This document shows, one piece after another, positions 8,987 to 16,245 of a stretch of DNA of 63,730 nt. The stretch's first letter is position 1, and each line of letters begins with the position of its first letter. The notes below the pieces were generated by a model. The model saw nothing but the letters and a program-made list of their open reading frames with translations. It ran no database searches and had not been told where the DNA came from. Source of the DNA: Rhodospirillaceae bacterium (lineage in GTDB: Bacteria > Pseudomonadota > Alphaproteobacteria > UBA6615); NCBI GenBank assembly GCA_002713365.1, contig PASR01000012.1, positions 73,848-137,577 on the forward strand, read 5' to 3'. Both the position numbers and the translations under genes were made by a program.

Positions 8987-10174
8987 TTGGTAATTCGAGA
9001 TATCATTCACATTGTGATTAGATGGCTACAGGCTCCTGTAGCTATAATGATTATTCTACTCCTGTCATTTTTTCTTGGTAACACAGCCCAAGCTGGATAC
9101 GCGGCTATAGTTATTGATTCTAAATCGGGAAAAGTTCTTCATTCGCGTAACGCTGATACTTATAACTACCCCGCATCGCTGACTAAGATGATGACATTAT
9201 TGTTAGTCTTCGAAGCCTTGAATAACAATAAACTACAATTAAACGAAAAACTAAGGGTATCAAGTAAAGCTTCTAAACAACCAGCATCTAAATTAGGATT
9301 ACTAACTGGACAAACGATTACAGTTGAACAAGCAATCCGTGCAATTTCAGTAAAATCGGCGAATGACGTAGCGACAGTTATTGCCGAGAAACTGGCTGGT
9401 ACTGAATCAAATTTTGCTAAAATGATGACCAAACGCGCACATCAACTAGGCATGAATAAAACTACATTCAAAAATGCTTCTGGCTTACCTCATAAGCGAC
9501 AAAGAAGTACAGCACGTGATATGTCCATACTGGCTCAAACACTTATTAATAAATTTCCCAAATATTACAATTATTTTTCAATTCAATCTTTTACCTATAA
9601 AGGAAAACTTTATAAAAATCACAACAAACTTTTACAAAAATATAAAGGTACGGACGGTATTAAAACAGGTTATATAAATGCATCAGGTTTTAACTTAGCA
9701 GCATCAACAAAAAGAAATGGAACCAGACTTATTGGTGTAGTTTTTGGAGGTAAGACAGCAGGCCGGCGTGATAGACAGATGAAAAGACTTCTTAATCGCT
9801 CTTGGGCGCGGGCTGAATCATTTTCTTTATTAAGAGCTAGACCTGCACCTAAACGTTTTACACCGATAATGGAAACAATGGCGTTAAAGGAAAGTTCATC
9901 AAACATTGCATTTTCTTCAACATCCGCTAATTGGGGAATACAAATAGGTGCTTTCAATAGATATAAAGAAGCCCATGACATAGGAAGCCATACAGTTCAT
10001 AAATTAGTAAATCTACCATTTACAGCTTCTTTAAAGATTCAAGCTGTTTCAAAATCTAACAATACATTATTTAGAACAAGATTAATGGGCCTTAATGAGG
10101 TTAGAGCACGTGCATCATGTAAACAAATTCTTGTTAATGGACGTGAGTGTAAAATCGTTAAACCGAATAACTAA
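8987..10174 (+). CDS. D-alanyl-D-alanine carboxypeptidase (PBP5/DacF type) with C-terminal SPOR domain
   Basis: This periplasmic enzyme trims the terminal D-Ala from peptidoglycan pentapeptides. Residues about 12-36 form a signal peptide with hydrophobic core IMIILLLSFFLG and a TAQA-G cleavage site. The three active-site motifs of the S11 family are present: SLTK (64-67), SAN (124-126) and KTG (226-228). The last 80 residues (NWGIQIGAF onward) are a SPOR-like peptidoglycan-binding domain, which in other proteins targets denuded glycan at the division site. Proximity to clpS/clpA is common in alphaproteobacteria. The start is probably TTG at 8987, with GTG at 9014 possible; neither has a good Shine-Dalgarno. 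Confidence 0.93.
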   Translation: MVIRDIIHIVIRWLQAPVAIMIILLLSFFLGNTAQAGYAAIVIDSKSGKVLHSRNADTYNYPASLTKMMTLLLVFEALNNNKLQLNEKLRVSSKASKQPASKLGLLTGQTITVEQAIRAISVKSANDVATVIAEKLAGTESNFAKMMTKRAHQLGMNKTTFKNASGLPHKRQRSTARDMSILAQTLINKFPKYYNYFSIQSFTYKGKLYKNHNKLLQKYKGTDGIKTGYINASGFNLAASTKRNGTRLIGVVFGGKTAGRRDRQMKRLLNRSWARAESFSLLRARPAPKRFTPIMETMALKESSSNIAFSSTSANWGIQIGAFNRYKEAHDIGSHTVHKLVNLPFTASLKIQAVSKSNNTLFRTRLMGLNEVRARASCKQILVNGRECKIVKPNN

Positions 10175-10218
10175 CTATTATTATATTATTGAATTAAATA
10201 ATTACTGTTATTATATCC

Positions 10219-10662
10219 ATGACTGATATCTATTTTGAAGACTTCTATAAGAACCAAGTTTTTGAACTTGGTTCTTATACATTTAAAAAAAAAGAAATAC
10301 TAAAATTTGCTAATGAGTTTGATCCACAAACATTTCACACAGATGAAAATGCAGCTAGAAAATCAATTTATGGAGATATTATAGCTAGTGGGTGGCATAC
10401 GGGAAGTATATATATGCGCTTACTATATGATGGATTATTGAACAGAGTAGCTAGCATGGGATCCCCAGGAACCGAAATATGTTGGCTTTTACCAGTACAC
10501 GCAGAAGATACAATTTCAGCAAACTGCAAAATACAGGGAAAAAGGTTATCCAAAAGTAAACCAGACAGAGGGATATTAGAAATAACTGGTTACATCCATA
10601 ATCAGGAAAATAAACTAGTTATGACACAAAAAGGGATCTTATTTGTAAAATGTCGTGCTTAA
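10219..10662 (+). CDS. MaoC-like hot-dog dehydratase
   Basis: This 147-residue single hot-dog protein of the MaoC/(R)-specific enoyl-CoA hydratase family has the hydratase-type dyad region FDPQTFHTDE with Asp35 and His40, followed by IIASGWHT. Such proteins hydrate trans-2-enoyl-CoA thioesters or related substrates. The match to the classic active-site signature is good, but the acyl chain handled cannot be inferred. It stands alone between the carboxypeptidase and a bidirectional terminator. The ATG has no strong ribosome binding site. Confidence 0.85.
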   Translation: MTDIYFEDFYKNQVFELGSYTFKKKEILKFANEFDPQTFHTDENAARKSIYGDIIASGWHTGSIYMRLLYDGLLNRVASMGSPGTEICWLLPVHAEDTISANCKIQGKRLSKSKPDRGILEITGYIHNQENKLVMTQKGILFVKCRA

Positions 10663-10684
10663 AGATAGTATAAAATAATATAAA

Positions 10685-10718
10685 AAAACGCCATCAAACA
10701 ATTGTCAGATGGCGTTTT
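10685..10718. terminator. Bidirectional intrinsic terminator
   Basis: AAAACGCCATC (10685-10695) pairs with GATGGCGTTTT (10708-10718) around a 12-nt loop. The A run on the left and T run on the right let it work both ways: for the MaoC gene on the plus strand, and for the minus-strand transcript carrying the microORF and perhaps the phosphohexomutase operon. The minus direction has the longer T run. The rest of the roughly 330-bp gap holds the microORF; I saw no other gene there. Confidence 0.88.
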
Positions 10719-10851
10719 ATAAAACGTAAGGTGATTGAAGGACAAATTAATATGAACTTTAGTCCCAAATTTAAGTCTTAGTTAGAAAAATTCTTCTAAC
10801 CATTCACGAAATCACCATATTAAGTAAATATCCTCTATGAGAGTTTCTTTT

Positions 10852-10926
10852 TTAATGTGTATCCCCATCAAGAAAATATCCAGTGCCTCGTAAACAGACA
10901 TAAACTTTCACCATTGCGTTAGACAT
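10852..10926 (-). CDS. 24-residue microprotein or leader peptide with near-complete anti-SD complementarity
   Basis: The translated product is MSNAMVKVYVCLRGTGYFLD followed by GDTH and a TAA stop. It has no recognisable family. The case for translation is the ribosome binding site. AAAGGAGGTGGTCC (10941-10928 on the minus strand) can pair along all 14 bases with the conserved 16S rRNA 3' tail, with one G-U pair, and GGAGG lies 7 bases before the ATG. A TACAAT at 10967-10962 is a possible -10 box, and the terminator at 10685-10718 would end a transcript of about 270 nt. It may instead be the last cistron of galU-ugd-phosphohexomutase (69 bp after that stop). About 130 nt follow the stop codon, including a GTTAGAA/TTCTAAC hairpin. 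Function is unknown. Confidence 0.55.
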   Translation of the reverse strand: MSNAMVKVYVCLRGTGYFLDGDTH

Positions 10927-10994
10927 TGGACCACCTCCTTTCAATTGTTGAAATCACTATGATTGTAGACTAGCCAAGCAGAGTCGAAAAGAAA

Positions 10995-12386
10995 TTAGTT
11001 ATTTATCAAATCATCAGGAATTAATATATCACTTAAGCTTAACTGCTCACATAATTGTTTTTTAAGTCTATTTAGTCCCTCAGCACTATATGATTCACAC
11101 CTAGAAGTCAGAGCATTTTCTGTATTCGATGCACGTAATAGCCACCAACCATCTTCAGTTGTTACTCTAACTCCATCAATTTCCGATAATTCAGCACCCA
11201 ACATTAAAAGTCTTTTCGACACTTCTTCAATGACTATAAATTTACGTTTTTCAGAACATAAAAACCTAATTTCTGGGGTGTTATACATTTTAGGCATTAA
11301 TTCGTAGAGTTGTGATAAAGTTTTTTCTCTACGGTTTAGTAAAGCTAATAATCTTAATGATGCATATAAAGCATCATCAAAACCATAATAATAATCTCCA
11401 AAAAATATATGACCACTAAGTTCACCAGCTAATGGCGCAGATAATTCTGTCATTTTAGATTTTACCAATGAGTGACCAGTACTGGACATTACTGCATTGC
11501 CGCCAAGTCTAGTTATTTCGTCAAATAATGCCTTGCTAGATTTAACATCAGCTATAACGTATGACCCTGGTTTATCCCTTAGTATATCTTCGGCAAAAAG
11601 CATCATTAATTGGTCAGCCCAAATTATTCTTCCTTTACCATCAACAGTACCTATTCGATCACCATCTCCATCAAATGCGATACCAATCTCACATTTATTT
11701 TCTATCACATAATTCTGTAACTGAATTAAATTACTAGCGACTGTTGGATCAGGATGATGACCAGGAAAAGTTCCATCAACGCTTTCGTTAATAACGTGAT
11801 GCTCACCTGGTAAAAGCTTTACTAGATCAATGAGTATATTGCATGCCGCTCCATTTCCTGGGTCCCATGCAACTGATTTAATTTTAATTCCCTGAAAATC
11901 TTGTACTAGACGTTTAATATAATCTTTACTTATATCAATAAATTTGATTGAACCAGTGCCTTCAATAAACTCCCCTAAAAGTGCTAACTCTCCTAAACCT
12001 TGAATATCCTTTCCATAAAAAGGAACCCCGTTGAGAGTCATTTTGAAACCATTATATTCAGGAGGATTATGACTACCTGTAACCATCACCCCCGCATCAG
12101 CGTTTAAATGTTTGATGGCGAATGAAAGCATAGGTGTTGGCCCCAAACCAACGTTAAAAACATTTAAGCCACAAGATACTAGTCCTTTAACTAAAGAGTT
12201 ACATAATTCAGGACTGGTAATTCGACCATCAAAACCGACGACTATAATTTTACCGCCGCTTTCCATAACGCGTGTACCAAATGATATACCTAACATTTTG
12301 GCATCTTCAGTTGTCAAAGACTCACCATATACGCCTCTAACATCATATTCGCGTAAAATACTCGGATTAAATTTATAAGAAGTCAT
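10995..12386 (-). CDS. Phosphoglucomutase/phosphomannomutase (alpha-D-phosphohexomutase)
   Basis: This 463-residue cytosolic enzyme interconverts hexose 6- and 1-phosphates. The phosphoserine loop TGSHNP has Ser105, the metal-binding loop DGDGDR spans 239-244, the sugar-binding GELSGH motif follows, and the C-terminal phosphate loop is RASNTENALTSR. The length and motifs fit the bacterial PMM/PGM (AlgC-like) group, which often accepts both glucose and mannose phosphates. It is third in an operon after galU and ugd, 5 bp after the ugd stop, so glucose 1-phosphate supply for UDP-glucose and UDP-glucuronate is the likely role. Confidence 0.93.
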   Translation of the reverse strand: MTSYKFNPSILREYDVRGVYGESLTTEDAKMLGISFGTRVMESGGKIIVVGFDGRITSPELCNSLVKGLVSCGLNVFNVGLGPTPMLSFAIKHLNADAGVMVTGSHNPPEYNGFKMTLNGVPFYGKDIQGLGELALLGEFIEGTGSIKFIDISKDYIKRLVQDFQGIKIKSVAWDPGNGAACNILIDLVKLLPGEHHVINESVDGTFPGHHPDPTVASNLIQLQNYVIENKCEIGIAFDGDGDRIGTVDGKGRIIWADQLMMLFAEDILRDKPGSYVIADVKSSKALFDEITRLGGNAVMSSTGHSLVKSKMTELSAPLAGELSGHIFFGDYYYGFDDALYASLRLLALLNRREKTLSQLYELMPKMYNTPEIRFLCSEKRKFIVIEEVSKRLLMLGAELSEIDGVRVTTEDGWWLLRASNTENALTSRCESYSAEGLNRLKKQLCEQLSLSDILIPDDLINN

Positions 12387-12391
12387 TGGTT

Positions 12392-13717
12392 TTAATTACT
12401 TGAACCATAAACCGGTTTTCTACCTATAGAAACATAGTCAAATCCCTTTTTAATTATATCATCAGGACTAAACATATTTCGTAGATCAATTATAAGAGGT
12501 GATTTTAAAAGTTCTTTTATTTTATCCAGGTCAAGAGACTTAAACTCACCCCACTCAGTCAATATTACAACTCCATCAGCTCCCTTAATTGCACTATATG
12601 GATCATCGCTCCAACTCACATCATCGATAAACATATGGGCTTCTGCCATACCTTTGGGGTCATAAACTCTAATTGATGCCCCCGCTTTAATCAGTTTTGG
12701 AACTATTACCAAGCTTGGAGCATCACGCACATCATCCGTGTTAGGTTTGAAAGTTAAACCTAAGATAGCTATTTCTTTACCGAATACTGAACCCCCAAAA
12801 GATTCAATAATTTTAGTAACCATATCTAATTTACGTTGTTCATTTATTGAAATAACTTGCTCAACAAGTGTTATAGGTGATTGATAATCTCGTGCAGTTT
12901 GTACGAGTGCTCGAGTATCTTTCGGAAAACACGACCCTCCATAACCAGGGCCAGCATTTAAAAACTTACTACCTATGCGTCCATCAAGACCAATGCCTAA
13001 AGCAACATCGTTAATATCAGCTCCGGTTTTTTCACACAAATCAGAAAATTCATTTATAAATGTAATTTTAGTAGCCAAAAATGTGTTTGATGCATATTTA
13101 ATCATTTCTGCTGTTTCAAGAGAAGTGATAATAACAGGGGTCCTATTCAAAGATAATGAACTATAAACATCATTCATAATATCTTCAGCTCTAGAAGATT
13201 CAACTCCAATAATAACTCGATCTGGGTGCATGAAGTCATTAATCGCGGAACCTTCTCTTAAAAATTCAGGATTAGCAGCAACTTCTAATTCGTCATTCCT
13301 TATTACGGATATTCTTTTTTTAATCTGAGAGCCCGTTCCAACTGGTACAGTAGATTTAGTAACTATAATTGAACCTACATCTGCGCTTTTAGCAATATCC
13401 TCAGCAGCGGCATAAACATAAGATAGATCAGCATGTCCATCACCTCGCCTAGATGGTGTGCCAACAGCAATAAATATAACTTTTGCCCCTTTGACAGCTG
13501 ATGTTAGATCACTTGTAAAATGCAATCGCCCTGCTGCCACATTATCTGATACTAATCTATCTAAACCAGGCTCATAAATAGGTAGTGCTCCATCCAAAAG
13601 CATATCTATTTTATCTTTATCACTATCAACACAGGTGACATCCAAACCAATTTCAGAGAAACAAGCTCCTGATACAAGGCCTACATAACCAGCACCTACC
13701 ATAACTATACGCATCAT
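12392..13717 (-). CDS. ugd: UDP-glucose 6-dehydrogenase
   Basis: This enzyme oxidises UDP-glucose to UDP-glucuronate with two NAD+ per turn, feeding capsule, lipopolysaccharide or exopolysaccharide synthesis. At 441 residues it is full length. The N-terminal Rossmann motif is GAGYVG (8-13). The active-site loop GPGYGGSCFPKD carries the catalytic Cys263. The C-terminal UDP-binding domain includes LGLTFKPNTDDVRDAPS. It begins at the base next to the galU stop and ends 5 bp before the phosphohexomutase, indicating translational coupling in one operon. Confidence 0.97.
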   Translation of the reverse strand: MMRIVMVGAGYVGLVSGACFSEIGLDVTCVDSDKDKIDMLLDGALPIYEPGLDRLVSDNVAAGRLHFTSDLTSAVKGAKVIFIAVGTPSRRGDGHADLSYVYAAAEDIAKSADVGSIIVTKSTVPVGTGSQIKKRISVIRNDELEVAANPEFLREGSAINDFMHPDRVIIGVESSRAEDIMNDVYSSLSLNRTPVIITSLETAEMIKYASNTFLATKITFINEFSDLCEKTGADINDVALGIGLDGRIGSKFLNAGPGYGGSCFPKDTRALVQTARDYQSPITLVEQVISINEQRKLDMVTKIIESFGGSVFGKEIAILGLTFKPNTDDVRDAPSLVIVPKLIKAGASIRVYDPKGMAEAHMFIDDVSWSDDPYSAIKGADGVVILTEWGEFKSLDLDKIKELLKSPLIIDLRNMFSPDDIIKKGFDYVSIGRKPVYGSSN

Positions 13718-14590
13718 TTAAAAACCATAATTAGTAAGTACTTTACGAAGAGAAGGACCTAAATCTTGTCGTTCCAGGGCAAAAGCTATATTCGCTTCTA
13801 GGTACCCTAGCTTGACACCACAATCAAAACGCTTTCCACTAAAATCTAAACCATAAAAAGGTTGGGTTCCTATTAAAGAAGATAAAGCATCAGTAAGTTG
13901 TATTTCTCCACCCTCCCCCACTTTTTTCTTACCCAATTCATTAAATATTTCTGGAAGTAGAATATATCTCCCTATGATCGCTATATTCGAAGGAGCATTA
14001 CCTTTCTTAGGCTTTTCAATTAAACCTTTTATCTTTCGTAATGATTTAGGGCTTAAGTCTGCATCAACTATGCCATACCTAGAGGTATGCTCATGCGGAA
14101 CTTCCATAGTAGCCAAAATATTTCCACCCATTTCTTCAAACACATCTAACATTTGTCTTAAGCATGGTGTCTCGGCAAGAATTAAATCGTCAGCAAGTAT
14201 AACTGCAAATGGTTCATCACCGATTAAGTGCCTGGCACACCATACTGCATGTCCTAGACCAAGTGGCTCTTGTTGCCTTACATAAGCTATTTGCCCGGGA
14301 TTAGGTGACAGTGCTAACATAGCATCTATCTCTTCTTTCATATTACGATCTTTAAGGGTTTGAAGAAGTTCAAAGCTATAATCAAAATGGTTTTCAATCG
14401 CTGTCTTTCCACGACCTGTTACAAAAATAAATTCTTCTATACCAGAGTCTCGTGCTTCATCAACCGCGTATTGAATCAAGGGCCTATCAACCACTGGCAA
14501 CATTTCTTTTGGTAGAGCCTTAGTAGCGGGTAAAAAACGAACGCCTAGGCCACCAACAGGAAATATTGCCTTTCTTATACGTTTATTCAT
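13718..14590 (-). CDS. galU: UTP-glucose-1-phosphate uridylyltransferase
   Basis: This 290-residue enzyme makes UDP-glucose from UTP and glucose 1-phosphate. The nucleotide-binding signature PVGGLGVRFLPATKALPKEM lies at residues 12-31, followed by VDRPLIQYAVDEA and VILADDL. The conserved QEPLGLGHAVWCA and GEIQLTDAL blocks are also present. It is the first gene of galU-ugd-phosphohexomutase. Its 120-bp leader holds a set of competing inverted repeats (see the leader entry). The only Shine-Dalgarno-like sequence, CAGG, lies inside one of them, which suggests regulated translation. Confidence 0.96.
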   Translation of the reverse strand: MNKRIRKAIFPVGGLGVRFLPATKALPKEMLPVVDRPLIQYAVDEARDSGIEEFIFVTGRGKTAIENHFDYSFELLQTLKDRNMKEEIDAMLALSPNPGQIAYVRQQEPLGLGHAVWCARHLIGDEPFAVILADDLILAETPCLRQMLDVFEEMGGNILATMEVPHEHTSRYGIVDADLSPKSLRKIKGLIEKPKKGNAPSNIAIIGRYILLPEIFNELGKKKVGEGGEIQLTDALSSLIGTQPFYGLDFSGKRFDCGVKLGYLEANIAFALERQDLGPSLRKVLTNYGF

Positions 14591-14596
14591 AAGAAT

Positions 14597-14692
14597 ATAT
14601 TGCCTGATAGTTGTTAATATTATCTATTCAAATATACTAAATATATACTTTGTTTTGCCATAGCATTTCGTGTGCAGGCAATATTTAGTATA
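14597..14692 (-). promoter_or_regulatory. galU leader with mutually exclusive inverted repeats (candidate RNA switch or operator array)
   Basis: Read on the minus strand, the leader holds an 18-nt element, TATACTAAATATTGCCTG (14692-14675). Its first 12 bases are perfectly complementary to ATATTTAGTATA (14644-14633). Its last 10 are perfectly complementary to CAGGCAATAT (14606-14597), just upstream of the galU ATG. The two pairings share ATAT and cross each other, so they compete. An inner TTGCC/GGCAA pair (GGCAA at 14659-14655) extends the first hairpin. The second pairing would bury the only SD-like CAGG. I infer a translation switch. Protein-binding DNA repeats are the main alternative. Confidence 0.5.
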
Positions 14693-14710
14693 AACATATT
14701 TTATTTAGTT

Positions 14711-15436
14711 CTAACTATCTACTAAAGTATCTTTAGCTTGATTAACTTTAGCTGCCATCCAGTCAGATCCACCGTTATCAGGATGTGCTTTCTTCATCGC
14801 TTTTCTATAAGCTTTTTCTATATCAGCCTTAGATGCCTTTGGAGCTATGTCTAAAATTTTACGTGCTTCGTCTAAACTCATTGCATCGCTACTCCATGGA
14901 CTATTAGAGTTTGTATGACTACTTTTTTCTTTAAAACTATCGCCAGCTCTGTTACGCCACTCTGAATGATATCTATCCATATAATTTTCTAAAACAATAC
15001 GAGACTGTGAATCATCACGAACACATTCATTCATTAAATCAATGAGTTGGTTTAAATTTAATTCACTTAGATTACTCCCCGAATACTTTCCAGCTATAAC
15101 TTCACCAGACATTTCTCCACTATCATGGTCTAGTTCCATCTTTAAGTAATATGTGGATATATGACTTTTTTGTCCCGAAGTTGGTCCCTGAGCATTTTTA
15201 TTAATTGTTCGTCGTGCTTGATTCCTAATAAACCAGGGTACAGCCATAAACAATAATCCTGGTAACCAATTCCATCGTCCAGAAATTGCTATTATACAAA
15301 GTAATACAAGACCAATAATAGTGGCAGACCATCGCAATACTTTTATAATTTGTTGAATGTCTGCCTGTACCCACCAACGAGCTATAAAATAGGCTCCCAA
15401 GACAAAAGCAATCCCAATTATTAAATAAGGCAACAT
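14711..15436 (-). CDS. Membrane-anchored J-domain protein
   Basis: This 241-residue protein has two or three N-terminal membrane segments (residues about 2-22 and 35-70, including WSATIIGLVLLCIIAI and WLPGLLFMAVPWFI). A polar middle region follows, and the J-domain ends the protein with the diagnostic HPD at 218-220. It should recruit DnaK to the inner membrane or to membrane substrates, as TIM14/DjlA-like co-chaperones do. The middle region is not recognised. It lies 7 bp after the VWA gene in the same direction, so the two are almost certainly co-expressed. Confidence 0.83.
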   Translation of the reverse strand: MLPYLIIGIAFVLGAYFIARWWVQADIQQIIKVLRWSATIIGLVLLCIIAISGRWNWLPGLLFMAVPWFIRNQARRTINKNAQGPTSGQKSHISTYYLKMELDHDSGEMSGEVIAGKYSGSNLSELNLNQLIDLMNECVRDDSQSRIVLENYMDRYHSEWRNRAGDSFKEKSSHTNSNSPWSSDAMSLDEARKILDIAPKASKADIEKAYRKAMKKAHPDNGGSDWMAAKVNQAKDTLVDS

Positions 15437-15443
15437 TTGATAG

Positions 15444-16163
15444 TTATTTCCTATTTAGAATTTGATGTGTAATCTGTAATGCTTTTCCACCAACATCATT
15501 ACCAAACTTTTCTAAGGCAGTACGTCCTCCAGCAGAAAATATAGCTACAGCTTTAAGTAACTCACTTAATTGCCCAGCGCTGCTTGCATCAAAAGGGCAA
15601 TAGGCACCATTCGAAAGTCGAGCAATTTGTTCAAAACCCATTCTTGAAACTGGTTCACCTCCATCTTGAAAAACAAACACTGGTGTATTAATTAATCCCA
15701 ATTGCCCAGCTAAATGTCCCAAATCATCAATGTCTTCCTCTATTACATCACCTATAAAGACCAGCGCATTTACTTGGTTTATTTTTGATTCTTTTATTGC
15801 ATGCCTCAAAACTTTACGTATCTGTGTACGACCAGCAACACAGCGAACCTTATTCATACGGCTTACTAATTCATTGGAACCCGAAAGCCATTTTGTTACC
15901 TTCATTTCTCCAAAACCTCTATAGAAAGCTAACTGCACTTCTAATCCACCAAGCTTTTGCGTAGCCACAAACATTTCTGACTGTATGTTACAAGCCATAT
16001 CCCAGGTGGGTTCACGGCTTAGAGTTGCATCAATAGCAAACAATAATCGGCCACCGTTTCCTGTTTCACTGTTCCTACTAACCTCTGCAACCTTAGTTAG
16101 AAAGGCTTCAACTTCGGAATCTGTGGTCTTCGTTTTAGATATGTTTTTACTTTCTGTGTTCAT
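15444..16163 (-). CDS. VWA-domain protein
   Basis: This 239-residue, probably cytosolic protein has a von Willebrand A fold. The first MIDAS-like loop is LFAIDATLSREPTW (Asp45, Ser49), a departure from the strict DxSxS motif, and a later loop FIGDVIEEDID supplies the second acidic cluster. A metal may be bound less tightly than in integrin-type domains, or differently. VWA proteins usually scaffold complexes, often with AAA+ or chaperone partners. The immediately downstream J-domain protein supports such a role. No enzymatic motif is visible. Confidence 0.75.
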   Translation of the reverse strand: MNTESKNISKTKTTDSEVEAFLTKVAEVSRNSETGNGGRLLFAIDATLSREPTWDMACNIQSEMFVATQKLGGLEVQLAFYRGFGEMKVTKWLSGSNELVSRMNKVRCVAGRTQIRKVLRHAIKESKINQVNALVFIGDVIEEDIDDLGHLAGQLGLINTPVFVFQDGGEPVSRMGFEQIARLSNGAYCPFDASSAGQLSELLKAVAIFSAGGRTALEKFGNDVGGKALQITHQILNRK

Positions 16164-16245
16164 AATAACACAACAACCTCTTAGATAAGTATTTCCTATA
16201 ATATATGTAATAATTTATTATCAAATTACTCTGAAAATATTTACT

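Noticed and set aside
10852-10926. The 24-codon peptide as a PqqA-type or mycofactocin-type precursor
   Set aside because: PqqA needs a Glu and Tyr pair, and this peptide has no Glu. Its C terminus also does not match MftA, and no maturase gene is in the window.
10928-10941. Plus-strand GGACCACCTCCTTT, which looks like the 3' end of 16S rRNA
   Set aside because: Nothing upstream resembles rRNA. Read on the other strand it is a Shine-Dalgarno sequence correctly placed before an ATG.
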